A DNA stretch of 64,000 bases from Aspergillus flavus. Taxonomy: Eukaryota; Ascomycota; Eurotiomycetes; Eurotiales; Aspergillaceae. The notes beneath the pieces were generated by a model, which was given only the letters and a program-made list of their open reading frames with translations, had not been told where the DNA came from and ran no database searches. The translations under genes and the position numbers were made by a program. Below, piece after piece: positions 45,441-56,391 of this stretch. Location of the stretch: assembly GCF_009017415.1 (NCBI RefSeq), contig NC_092409.1, positions 682,001-746,000 on the forward strand. Reading direction: 5' to 3'. Numbering within the stretch: the stretch's first letter is position 1; every line of letters starts with the position of its first letter.

Positions 45441-48008
45441 ATACGCTGAATTCTTGGGATGCAACACCATACTGGATTTGGCTTGCAATGTAACCTTTGC
45501 TAGAAAATAGCCCCCAAAGTTATGGATCCAAGTGGAGACATAAGAAGAGTGTCTTTTGCAAAGTGACAAGATCTTGTCGTTGCTGGAAAATGGAGACACA
45601 AGGGGAGATGTGACAGGACAGGTCGTTTAGGAAAAGAAGGTTCTATACAGATTAGTTTCGAACCTGACCAATCGAGAAAAGGTACATACTGCAGGAGTTG
45701 GAATCAGCCTCACTTTGGGGCCCACTGTGGATCATTCCCCATGGGATCCGGCTCTTCCGGCACAGGGGTTTCCATGATGGTGGAACATCTTCAGGGGGCA
45801 TATTTTGGTGAGCACTTTGGAATATACAGGCGGCATTGGCTTGCGTGAACTGTGTGTTATTTAGTACTGCCGTTTAATACTTTATTTTACGTCACGGTCC
45901 ATCATAAATATCCGACCCACAGTTCTTCTCGAGCTTCACTAGAAGACCGCTGCAGTGTCTTTTATAACAGTAATCCTAGGAATATCTATATAGTATTGCT
46001 TTTCAGGGAAAGATTGTAAATACTAATATAATGGATCATACTTCTCTATTCTCTCTCCGTGATCTGTGTTATGCATTTTATGCTCTCCTGTCGGTTCTTG
46101 ACCGTGGGGGCCGTTTTATACAAGCTCCGAACTAGGATCTTAGTTCAAATCGAGCCCTTACTTACACCAAACTAAATGTGGTAAATGAGATGTTGCCCTT
46201 ATAGGCTTGGTTTGGATCTGGTACTGTACACACTGTGGACTACACAGTATACTGCATAAACTAGACTACTTGCTACTCATTTTGTTGGTCGAATCAAATT
46301 CCATAGCGGAGCAAATGCCATTCATGGTTTGGTCCTGGTTCTGAATAGTGCGGGATTTCCATCTATTGGCCCAGTGCGTACTTCCGCACTCTACTAAAGT
46401 CCTCTAGCTGCGGTATTCGAGGCTATGCAATTCCCGAGGTCCTAATGATCAGGTTATTTGAATTTTCTATTGAAATGCAGATTCCTTGGTATTTGAAGTA
46501 GATTTGAAAATATATGACACGCGATTGTGCGGAATGTTTCGCCTACCTACTCTGGTTATGATTTAAATGTGCAACCGCGGCCGCATTAACCTATGTAAAA
46601 AACCCAGCAGCAACTTACCTTTTTATGAACCAACCCGATAGCGACTATGCAGTGAGTATGTAAAGCACTTACGAGATGTCTAGCTGCAGTAATATAGCGG
46701 AAGTTCCCTGCCCCCGGTTCAACCTCGGTTAGTAAGCGCGGTTTGGCAGCTCCAAGGTTTCTGCAGATTCAGTACGGCTGTTGCGGATGCGTATCGGCTC
46801 GTAGACCCACTAACAGAATCCACATTTGAGCCGGGGCAGCACTAGTTAGGGACCGGAATTCTTCAACGCGGTTTTAGAGTTCGAGACTGCATTTACGCCA
46901 TTTTTGCCGAGGTGTTCAAAAGTTCAGTGGCCCCGAATATAAGACATCGATTCTGTTCGCACGTTGATCCATGGCAAACCTTGACATTGTGGTCTGCTCG
47001 CTTTCCTTATACGTTTTTTCTCAGTCGATCTTTGGTATTCCATTTCCTAAAAGATATAACTTAAATTGTTGACGCTGCCTAAATTAGGCCTAGCGCTATT
47101 CTTCCTAAGCGATATCTTCTTCCCGCAGTCATGTTGATAGATTCCAGCAACTCAAGCAAATTAAGAGGAATCCAACCAACCTCCCCTTATAGCATAAATC
47201 ACACCAATACTACTCGTAAATATGATGGCGATACTAAGAGCTGGCAACATACAGTCACTTCGTTTCAGAGTCATCTAGAAAAGCCTTCCGAGCAAGAACA
47301 AGCACACTTACCCTTCACGAGTTTGAAAGGTGCTTCTAAGCCGACGGTTGCTAACCAGATTACTGCACTCTTTAGGGTTACTGTCTATTGGCAGTATAAT
47401 TAGAAGCCCTACTTGACCGCTGTTATAAATAGGCTTAGTTAGGTGCCTTATTATTTTTTCAAGTGTCCCCGGATACCCGCCGGTTAAACCTATGCTATTC
47501 CCTTAACTTAACCGTCAGGTTAAAAAGACTTTATACCTTAACTTAACTTCCCATTTGAGAGTTAGGTTTAGGTTCCCACTCGAGCAGTTCATGTAGCCAC
47601 GTAGCCAGGCTGAGGGACGTGCAAGTGTTGGTTAGAATTACGGCAAGCATATGATATGTGCAAGGACAAAAGAGTATTTTTCAGTGGACGAATTCAGTAC
47701 TTGCCAGTGCCGCACGTCTAAAGTGAAATTGTCAAGATTGTAGTTCCATCCCTGCGTAACCCGGTTTAGCAGTGGTTGGCTTAGTAGTCCCATATCTCAT
47801 AGATATGCATTAATACATCGTGGAGAGGGAAAACGCCATGCAAAAGCCCGACGGGTGCTCACTTGATGCTGTGGATGGAGGCTGAGGTTAATAAGGATCT
47901 TATAGTTCCTCTCTCTTCGGAACCTTTCGAGAGATACATATCCCGCTACACGGTTATTCTCATCCTCGTCGATTTAAAAGGGTCCTGCAGCAGCTCCTTC
48001 TAGGAAGC
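45441..48008. other. Gene-poor region, right part
   Basis: About 2.6 kb, mostly AT-rich. No intact gene. An ORF at 47131-47403 (with YDGDTKSWQHTVTSFQSH) resembles the start of a retrotransposon gag protein, but no polyprotein, LTR or reverse transcriptase is seen around it. Confidence 0.4.
47131..47403 (+). pseudogene. Possible gag-like retroelement fragment
   Basis: A 90-residue open frame with a YDGD-x3-W segment and a later SLKGASKPTVANQI. Fungal LTR-element gag proteins often show F/Y-x-GD-x3-(W/Y) followed by a helical stretch. Nothing of pol or an LTR is seen, so this is a weak, fragment-level call. Confidence 0.2.
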
Positions 48009-48440
48009 ATGGTCGCCTTGATGGGCTGGATATTCCTGGCCGGAGCCCTAGTTTGCTCTATAGCCGAAGTATGCTCCCTCGTCACTCACCTGATACGCAT
48101 ACTAGCCTCCGCATTCACACTTGATTTACTCCCAGTAGGACTATAACCCAACTACTACGGGGCAATTTCTGACACTGAAGTTTTATGAGAGTATTGATTC
48201 CATATTATTAATATCACTGCTAGTTCGGATATAATCAGAAGAGGTCTACTGGTCAGCAGCTCCTTTCCTGGATGCACGATTGGAGCAAACAGGGGAGATA
48301 CTGTCAAGGTCCATGCCATGAATACCAGACAGAACAACGGTAGTGCAATCCACTTTTACTGAGTCTGAGAGCTATATTCAAGGCTGATGGACAGTACCCA
48401 GTCCATTACAGCGTGTCCTATCGGCAGCGGTCTGAGCTAA
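48009..48440 (+). pseudogene. Decayed multicopper oxidase (laccase-like) gene
   Basis: In one frame from 48258 the sequence reads SSFPGCTIGANRGDTVKVHA, then NNGSAIHFY, a stop, then MDSTQSITACPIGSGLS and another stop. This is recognisable as the first cupredoxin region of laccases (FPGPTIxANxGDTVxVxV, NNGTAIHFHG, MDGxxSITxCPIxPGxSY), with the first copper-binding histidine pair lost (HFHG has become HFY-stop). A signal-like exon starting ATG 48009 (MVALMGWIFLAGALVCSIAE) before a GTATGC donor may be its former 5' end. Only this N-terminal domain is visible; the rest is gone. Non-functional. Confidence 0.65.
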
Positions 48441-49177
48441 CCTACCCTGACACGAAGAATGCTATGGACCCAGGTGATCCCACCCCCGTTCCGCTCGAGA
48501 AGCTTGGGAAAGTGTTTCAAGTGAAGTTTTAGTACGTCGACTGGCGACCGCGGACTATTATACCAGAGTCAGGTCGAGTGTTACAGCGCTCCACAGAGAA
48601 ATAGAGCCCCTCTGAATGGTACTCACACCTAGGTCTTAAATGCTGGAACCGGTGTGGCTAGGCGCTTCAAGATGGGAAGTACTACCAGTGAATAACTCTG
48701 TCTCGCAGCATGATAAATGCTTTGCGTATTTATACCAGTGCCCAGAGGGCTATCGCCTTGTTGCTCGGACATCAAGGTCATAAACTATAGGTGTCCCAGT
48801 GTAGACACGGGTGGCACATTTCATTGTCCTTAGCGATAGCTGTTGGGTCGCGAGAAATCCCGCCAAGCTTACATGTCGATCCCATCTCTTGATCTAGTCT
48901 GACCCCTCATTTCTCGGACTATATCATACCGAGCTCTCCACATTATGGCCATCCTCAATATATACCGTTCAACGAGTGTTCGGTTATTTGCACTTTTCGT
49001 TATTCGACGAGAATTCAGGTGGATCTCTGAGCTAAAATCCCAGGCTCTCGGTATGCCTATCTAAGGACGTCCGAGGTAGTACTTTATTACCCCGGGCTAA
49101 TCTAATAAAGTGGAACCGCAGTCCCATGTACACTTGCTAAATTTTGCCCAACCTACCCCAACAATCAAGAGAAAAAA
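48441..49177. other. Intergenic before the glycosidase-like gene
   Basis: About 0.7 kb. It includes a segment (48705-48820) resembling 40785-40890, and the promoter of the gene starting at 49178. Confidence 0.45.
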
Positions 49178-51298
49178 ATGCTTTCCGTGGCATTTCTTGT
49201 ATACGCCACTGGCACTCTTGCGGCTGCTAGCGTACAGTATATACAATCGCAAGACTTCCGAATTGGGGTTGATCCTGATACCGGGGCTGTGCTTTCCATC
49301 GTGAACCCAAGCGATAATGCCTCCATGAGTTGGATCAGTGGACCAGACAACGCATCTTGGCAGCCTCTCGGTAGCAGATGGGGACTAGGCTATGCAGATC
49401 TAGGTGATCTCAACCGCGCATTTTGGAACAAGCTTGACCTCACGCTCGGAGATGACCACATGACTGCATCCTACGCAATGGACAAGCTAAATGTTAGCGT
49501 TACCAGATGGATAGACACATCTTCCAAGAGCTTCCAGGAATGCTATTCGTTTCTTAACACTGGTGACGATGCGCTGAATCTTAGTGATGTTGGGTCTGAG
49601 TCGCTGGGAATTTACCTCCCTTTCAATGATCATTATACCTCCACAGAAGATGTTCTGGAGTACCGGGCTCACGCCCACATCTGGGCCTCTGGTGAGAGCT
49701 CGTCATGGGTCAAGCTGACACGAATGGGTCTGCGAGGACCTCATCTTGGCCTTGTTCTCACGGAAGGGGCATTGTCAGGTTATAGTGTGGAGTCGCGGAA
49801 TACGGTGACATTATCTAACACTCGAGGCTTCTTTCTTATACATCCTAAGGTGCCGAGTCTCCAGAGTAAGGAGACAAGTCAGATCTGTTGGACCATGTTC
49901 TGGCATGATGATTGGCAAGACTTTTTTGAGCAGAGTCTCAAACGATCAGATCATTTTATCCATATCGAAGCATCACCTTGGACGGCGGTTGAAGGTGACA
50001 CTGTCAATTTGACAGTATTTGGGCGACCTGGAGACAGTATCTCTTTCAATGGAGTTGATCTCCCACTTCATAGGGAAACGGGCTTGTATTCAACCTCGGT
50101 ACAAGCAGACAAGGCCGGCGAGAGGCAATTAACGTTTACCCTGAGGAAGGGTGACCGTGAAAACAATGCTACTGTCGTCCTAAATACCGTGCAGGACATT
50201 GATCAGATTATTGCCAACCGCGTTAAGTTTATTACCACGAAACAACAGCTAAACGCATCCTTCCCCGACAGGTCAAAGGCAGGCGCATATGCGGTCTATG
50301 ATAACCAGATGGAAGGCATAGCAAGTTTTGAGACTGCATCGGACAGGAATACAGGTCGAGAACGCGTCGGGATGGGCGTATTAGTAGCCCGATGGCTCCT
50401 AGACCATTCTGACGTAGACGTCGAGAAGTCTCTTCGGATTTATTATAACTATGTCAACAACAAGCTCCAAGATTCATCGGGCTACGTTTATGACTGGCCG
50501 ATTGGGTCTAAAATAGCGTCTCTCCGTTTGTATGACTGGTCATGGGTGATGCAACTTCATCTTGCTATGGCGAAGCTGGGAAATGAGGCTGTAACAAGTC
50601 ATGGTAACTATACTGCTACGCCGGTGGAGCGTTTAATGTCTACCATGGAACGCTTTTACACGGAAGGAGGGGAGACTCATTATTCCATTGGTTTGCCTAT
50701 CTTCGAAAGTCTCACCTTTCTGAAGGCATACGGATATAGGGATGCATATCAGCGCGCGCTAGAACTGTTTACGGCCCATGGCAAACAAATCGCCAATATT
50801 GGACAGAACTATCCCTCGTTCGAAGTGAACTATGAGCAATCGATAGTTGCTCCTGCTGCGATTATCTTACTGGAGTTGTACCGATCCACCGGCGCCAAGC
50901 CCTGGCTGGAGGCCGCTCATGCTCATTTTGATCGCCTCGAAGCCTTTGGAGGCCGACAGCCGGATTATCATCTTCAGGATATTGCAATTCGCCACTGGGA
51001 TGGATATTGGTTTGGGAAGGATCGGATGTGGGGTGACACGTTTCCTCACTACTGGAGTACTCTGACCGGTATCGCAATGCATCATTATGCAAATGCTACT
51101 GAAGATAAGACGTATAAGACCCGTGCTGAGGGTATTCTACGAGCAAATCTCGCTCTCTTCACGGAGGAGGGACGAGGCCATTGTGCTTTCATCTATCCCA
51201 CTACTGTCGACGGACGTAAAGGTCACTATCTAGACCCGTACGCCAATGACCAGGACTGGGCGCTGGCTCACATTTTGCAGGTGAGAGAAAATCACTAG
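49178..51298 (+). CDS. Secreted six-hairpin-glycosidase-like protein (DUF5695 type)
   Basis: A continuous 706-residue frame from ATG 49178. A signal peptide (MLSVAFLVYATGTLAAASVQ) is followed by a beta-rich N-terminal half and, from about residue 370, a helical region of an (alpha/alpha)6 barrel: WPIGSKIASLRLYDWSWVMQ, EVNYEQSIVAPAAIILLELY and WDGYWFGKDRMWGDTFPHYW. The WGDTFPHYW and EVNYEQS segments are the most conserved and may hold active-site residues. It fits secreted fungal proteins of the DUF5695 six-hairpin glycosidase-like kind, for which activity on uronic-acid or rhamnosyl substrates is suspected but not established for this protein. The frame ends shortly after a GTGAGA splice-donor-like site at about 51280, so a short last exon may exist. 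Confidence 0.75.
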   Translation: MLSVAFLVYATGTLAAASVQYIQSQDFRIGVDPDTGAVLSIVNPSDNASMSWISGPDNASWQPLGSRWGLGYADLGDLNRAFWNKLDLTLGDDHMTASYAMDKLNVSVTRWIDTSSKSFQECYSFLNTGDDALNLSDVGSESLGIYLPFNDHYTSTEDVLEYRAHAHIWASGESSSWVKLTRMGLRGPHLGLVLTEGALSGYSVESRNTVTLSNTRGFFLIHPKVPSLQSKETSQICWTMFWHDDWQDFFEQSLKRSDHFIHIEASPWTAVEGDTVNLTVFGRPGDSISFNGVDLPLHRETGLYSTSVQADKAGERQLTFTLRKGDRENNATVVLNTVQDIDQIIANRVKFITTKQQLNASFPDRSKAGAYAVYDNQMEGIASFETASDRNTGRERVGMGVLVARWLLDHSDVDVEKSLRIYYNYVNNKLQDSSGYVYDWPIGSKIASLRLYDWSWVMQLHLAMAKLGNEAVTSHGNYTATPVERLMSTMERFYTEGGETHYSIGLPIFESLTFLKAYGYRDAYQRALELFTAHGKQIANIGQNYPSFEVNYEQSIVAPAAIILLELYRSTGAKPWLEAAHAHFDRLEAFGGRQPDYHLQDIAIRHWDGYWFGKDRMWGDTFPHYWSTLTGIAMHHYANATEDKTYKTRAEGILRANLALFTEEGRGHCAFIYPTTVDGRKGHYLDPYANDQDWALAHILQVRENH

Positions 51299-52599
51299 TA
51301 GCTGTCATCTAATATTATTGGAATGTCGGGGCATTTCTACCAGCTTCTATTTGTTGAAATACTGATGATATCTTCCTGGAGTATACTGGTTTCGGTGTCT
51401 CGACTCTTAAAGTAAGCCCGAAGGTGTTCCACGGACAGCTAATACCATTCCTCCGCCTAATATTATCGTGATATGCGGCCCCTTGTAATAGCTCGTCAAC
51501 GTATTAATAGAATGAATTCGCAGTCTCTGTATATGAAATGTCTCGGATAAGGTGGTCACGGCGCGACCATGATGTCCATGGCATTTTGTCGAGTGGGCAT
51601 GATATATAAATACTTAGTGCATTAGTCTACCTTCGAATTGTACGTCTAATTGAGAGATGTAAAGAACTAGATAGAATAGTATGTATCTAATAAAGTAGGA
51701 TATGATAGTAATAATATCATTATTGTTCTCTTGTAGTCCTTTGAACCAACCCAGCGAGATGTTCCTATCCGGAGTTAGGTGGTAGACGGTAGACAGTGAA
51801 GTGACAGCACTAGCTAAACGCCTTGATATGTCCTCTCACTTGACAGTGATTCATGAAATCGGCTGATCTAACACGTCAGAATTGTTTGCCAGCCTCACTG
51901 CCCAAGAAGTTTATTGTCGAGCGAAGCCGCCGCAATCCGAAGTTACAATGACCCGTGTCAGCCAATTCACCTGACTGTGATGGCTACTCTAACTAGAGTA
52001 ACCTGCGAGGTCAGAAATCTCTATTTGGAGAAGAATGAAGTTCGATACCGTCTGGGAGAGAGGGAACTGGAGATTTACCATGCATCAATTTGGCACCTTA
52101 CAGGATGTTCGAGAATCGGGCAAGAGGGCTTAGAGTGTCGCGCATTGGAGGGACGTGAGAGAGTCGGAAAAGCTTTGGTTCTCTAGATTTTGGGTTGGTG
52201 TGATTTAAGGTCCGTAGGGCTCAAAATTAGGGCATATTCTTACGTCTGACGAGAGTTGTGCCAGACAATTTTTAACGCTCTTCCTGGCTCTGATGCAGCA
52301 TCATGTTTATTTTTTTATCTGCTTTGAAGAGCTAATTTGAACGCTTGTAAACCTTGGGCAATCACTGTACACAGCCGATGAAGACGATGACCTCAAAGAC
52401 TGGCCACAAGATAATTAATTTACCACAAAAATAAGCCTCGAAGGTCAGGCAGATGAGATCGAGGTCCTCAAGTGCTGTGTTGTGCGACCCTGGTGTGTTT
52501 GGCGGATTTTGCAATTTCTCGATAATATCCCACCGTAGAAGGACGCCGCTAGGTCACCAATAGACATACCATGATGGTTGCTTGATTTTTCCTCGCGAA
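51299..52599. other. Intergenic, convergent region
   Basis: About 1.3 kb between the 3' ends of the glycosidase-like and epoxide hydrolase genes; no gene supported. Confidence 0.45.
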
Positions 52600-54008
52600 T
52601 CAGGCAGGTAGCGTTTCGACTCCATTTAGACAGTCAAAGAACTCTCGCAAATGCGCAGCATATAGGTGCCAGTTACTTTGAGCCGGAAAGTGCCCTCCGA
52701 AGGCATGTCGCATGAAATAAACAAGGTTGGTTGCCTGACGCTCGGCCCATGATCGAGGCTGTGAGTCAAGATGTTAATTTCAAGGTCAATGACAGGAGGC
52801 TGTCCTCTCGGAGTATCTCTTACCGCTAAAGGGAATGAAGCAAGTTCAGGGAAAGGCCCATGTTGGTTGCCCCATTGGACCAAGCCCGTTGGCACCTTAT
52901 ATGAGGGAAAGTCGACTCCCCCGCTCGTAGGCTATCATCGATCAAAAGACATCAGCAACTACTTATTCCAACTTTTTGAACCGCTGGTGGTATGTCCAAG
53001 GCTTACAATCAGCGTTTCCAGGTAGGATCGCATCGCACCGTAAGGCGCCTGTATCCACAACGTGAATGCTTCCGTAATGAGTTCCTCCATTGTATACTGG
53101 TATCCATCGCTGCCGGCGTATTTCAGGTCCCATAGCCAGCCGGCAAACCCAACGGGACTGTCACCCATTGAGAGACTCAAGGCCAATGGCTTCTGAGCCT
53201 GCACGGCAGAATACACAGAGTGGTCTGATTCAAACGCAGTGAAGGATCCAAGGTATGCATTCTCTTCTGGTGTCGTCTGATTCCCAGAATACCGATCGAT
53301 GTCGTCTTGCGTTGGCGGCACGAGCATAAAGTCTAAGAAGTGTCCGATGATGCTATCAGGCACGTCTGACATCATCCAGCTGGAAACGAAGTATCCAACA
53401 TCCGTGCCCACCACACCATAAGTTCCATAACCAAGCTCTTTCATGAGCACATCATAAGCGGCACCCATGGTTCGAGCATCCATTCCACTCTCCGTAGGTG
53501 CCGGGCTGAAACCATAACCAGGGAGGTCAGGGGTGACAAGGTGGAAAAATTGAGCGAGAGGATCAATGATCTTGTCCCATTCCAGATGAGTCGATGACCA
53601 GCCGTGGAGAAGTAGAAGAGGGATGGCACTATCATTCATAGAACGGTGGTGCACAAAATGAATGGGGATATCGCCAGTATAACCTGCTGCACCAGGAATC
53701 ACAACCGAGAAGTGATCACGCTTGTTCATACGGTCTTCTACTTCCGACCAGTTATAGTGTTCGGCCCAGAATGTTGATAGCTCAGCCATGGATGCCGCTG
53801 GGGGGCCTTCTTTGGTCCATTCATCGGAGATACCGTAAGAGGGGCGATAAGAGGCAGCCCGGCTTTTGGCGAAATCCACCAGTTCCGAATCCACGCGGAT
53901 ATTGAATCTTGTTGGAGTCTGAGAGAATGGGAAATCAAAAGGCAGGCCCCTTTCCGCCGCCGACAGCCCAACGGCGACGGATAACCCGAAGAGCAGATGC
54001 AACAACAT
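52600..54008 (-). CDS. Epoxide hydrolase (alpha/beta hydrolase, microsomal type), probably secreted
   Basis: Exons (minus) 54008-53007, 52931-52824 and 52758-52600 give 422 residues. A hydrophobic leader (MLLHLLFGLSVAVGLSAAER) precedes an epoxide-hydrolase N-terminal region and the core fold with the oxyanion HGW (about 145-147), DLPGYGFSP, and nucleophile Asp in GTDVGYF (about 203). The C-terminal exon restores RHAFGGHFPAQSN with the catalytic His. An Asp nucleophile rather than Ser distinguishes epoxide hydrolase from esterase. Such enzymes open epoxides to diols, often in detoxification or catabolism of aromatic or fatty epoxides. No extra lid insertion is noted. Choosing the inner ATG at 54008 gives a proper signal peptide. 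Confidence 0.92.
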
Positions 54009-54788
54009 GTTCTTGTGATTTGATACCAAATGGAAAGGTAGAAAGTAAGGCAAAGACCTGAAGATGTTGTTCAGGGCAGGCAAACATACTTTACATATTA
54101 CATGTGTTCTATTCTCGCGGCGGAGTTCCGGAGTTGCTACGATGAGAATATTGCATGGCGCCAAGCCTGTGGGCGCAACATCGACCCTTTAGTGGGATAG
54201 TATATTCCTCTGCTGGCTTAAAGTCCTAATCTCCTGAACTATATCTCGCTCTGCTGCTTGAGAGCCGAGTCGGGCTGGCACCCGATATGGCTGAACCAAT
54301 CCATGTTTGCCACGTCGCCAATCATAACGAAGCTAAAATATCCAACGGGAGTACTGTACATTCCATAGCATGATTGTGTGTGAGTGGATTCCTACAAGCA
54401 CGTTTAACCTTTCCAATGTCAAGCGGCACAGCGCAGGCTCTCACGTGAGTGTTACTTTTTTTTTTTTGGCTGCTTATCCTCGAACGGTAATTGTTCTAAA
54501 CAAAAAACTAAAAAAAAAATAAGAGAAGAAATCTATTAACTGATATACCAGCCTCGCAGGCAGTTGATCGTATTGCTACACAATTTGAGGCGTATGACAA
54601 CAAGGCATCCGATTGGAGAGAGCTTTATTCTCTGAGCATACAACGCGGAAAGGCCGCACCATCCCCCTGTATCCTCTGCTATTAAGACATCAAGCATAGT
54701 CTCACGATTGACTAGACTCGCGATGAGCGCAATGTCTAGTGAGGTCTATATTGGAGCCTCCTACTGATATACTATCATGACCACCAGA
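54009..54788. other. Intergenic with a coding-like trace
   Basis: About 0.8 kb. Contains the trace at 54560-54685 and otherwise nothing recognised. Confidence 0.45.
54560..54685 (+). pseudogene. Coding-like fragment of unknown family
   Basis: After a splice-acceptor-like CTCGCAG, an open stretch reads AVDRIATQFEAYDNKASDWR and ELYSLSIQRGKAAPSP before a stop. The amino-acid composition is protein-like and the sequence is unlike chance translation. An upstream ATG exon (54416-54444, ending in GTGAGT) does not match its phase, so it is likely a gene remnant. No family named. Confidence 0.2.
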
Positions 54789-55370
54789 TCAATCCGCCAT
54801 CAAACGTGCCAAAGCCTCAGGAGTATCATACTTCTTCAGTAAGGCTTCCTTCATCTGCTCAATTGCCTCCGACCTCTCCTTCCTCACATTAATCAACATC
54901 TCACCAACCTTCCAGAGGGGGTGCGCGTCCGTCAAGTCCATTAACACCGCTAGAAAAACATCATCCTCCTCAAGCTGGTCCAACTCCCCATCTCTCTTTA
55001 ACCCATCAAGTACCTTCAACATATTCTCGAACCCGATATCTCCTGGCTCTAGGGTACATTTGAACGTACTGGTCTCATTCCCTACTATGAACTGATGGTA
55101 CCAGCCTAGTGGTACGGTCATAGGCTTTCCTGGCTCCAGTGGCGTGAGAGTCGACTTGAAGGCTAGTTCAGAGGTGTCAGCTGGTCCAGTATGGACGGAT
55201 ACGGAGCCATTGATGAGCTCGAACGTCTCCGAAAAGCGGCTGTGGTAGTGAGGAGGAACGGAGGTGCCGGGGGTGGTCGTTTCAATAATAACCGTACGGG
55301 CATTATTATTGTGAGAGGCAGACTCGACGATACGGTACTCCCGTTGGTCCCAGCGACGTTCCGCAGGCAT
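54789..55370 (-). CDS. Cupin-domain protein
   Basis: 193 residues from ATG 55370 (MPAERRWDQREY). The cupin motif 1 PPHYHSRFSETFELINGSVSV fits G-x5-H-x-H-x3-4-E-x6-G, with His, His and Glu metal ligands, and motif 2 is PLGWYHQFIVGN. A single cupin domain is followed by a helical C-terminal region (EMLINVRKERSEAIEQMKEA). Many such proteins are dioxygenases or isomerases acting on small aromatic or sugar substrates, and neighbouring catabolic enzymes support a small-molecule role. No signal peptide. Function beyond metal-binding is unknown. Confidence 0.85.
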   Translation of the reverse strand: MPAERRWDQREYRIVESASHNNNARTVIIETTTPGTSVPPHYHSRFSETFELINGSVSVHTGPADTSELAFKSTLTPLEPGKPMTVPLGWYHQFIVGNETSTFKCTLEPGDIGFENMLKVLDGLKRDGELDQLEEDDVFLAVLMDLTDAHPLWKVGEMLINVRKERSEAIEQMKEALLKKYDTPEALARLMAD

Positions 55371-56391
55371 CCTGTTCACATATGGAGGCGATTGTAAGCA
55401 AGGTAAAAAGGTGATCCCAAATAAGGTAGATATGTGATTTCACAGGCAAGAGAAGAATCTGAACACGCGGGGAATAAGGGTTAAATACCTATTAGTCTCT
55501 GAACTCCAATAACCTCCCAATCAGTCCCCCCCGCTCTATCTCCTCGTATATGCAGGCATCAGAGTGAATTCATACAAGGTTCCATGCACGGAGGCTGCAT
55601 AGGAGTCATGATCATGATCCAACGTAATAAAAGGGAAGCAATCAGATTGTTCTCTGTCGGGATTGCTGTAGGCTGTATTATGGTTGTCACTCATCACAGG
55701 TGGGTCCGGCCGTTGTTGTGTGGTGGGCGATGGCGGAATAGGTAAGATGCAGCGCTCGTATACTTACATGTAAGCAGCCTCTCTCGAACTCAATAGATGA
55801 ATATTTGAGCTAGTCCTGCACAGCCTACCACGACCCTACATACGGCGCGATTGAGTGTGTGAGACTGCGTTTTATCACATCCTCTTCGCTAACGCCAAGC
55901 TTGTGGTGGCTGAAGGATGGGTGGTCTAACTTACGAAGACCAATGGGCGTGCCGCCCTCAGCGGTAGTCCTTTCGTTCAAAAAAGTATGTAATTGATAAG
56001 CGACTCGCCGGCTAATTGGCGACTAGTAATGATGTCCCGGAAACCTTCGATTTGGTTGTGTGGCGGCATCCTAAAGGTAGGGTGTATCCGAGGCTGGCTG
56101 ATAGATTTGTCAGTGGGCTTTACAAATCGCCCCGACAAACTCACTACAAGTATATAAATTAAATAAATAAATAATATTATATAGCCTTCGCCCAAAGGCT
56201 TACAAGTATATAAGGTTAGCAGGTGTTGTTGGCGAATCTTCTTCTCCTATATCAAACCATCACAACAACCTTCATGCGAACAAACGTGCCTCTCTACTAG
56301 ATACTCAGGAATCAGTCGCTAAGCCACCAGATCCTTTCAAGTTGCTACCGACACACATTCCCCATCTCTTATCCTCGAAATCGCTTCTGCC
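55371..56391. other. Divergent promoter region, cupin and SDR genes
   Basis: About 1 kb between two genes transcribed away from each other. No other gene seen. Confidence 0.5.
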
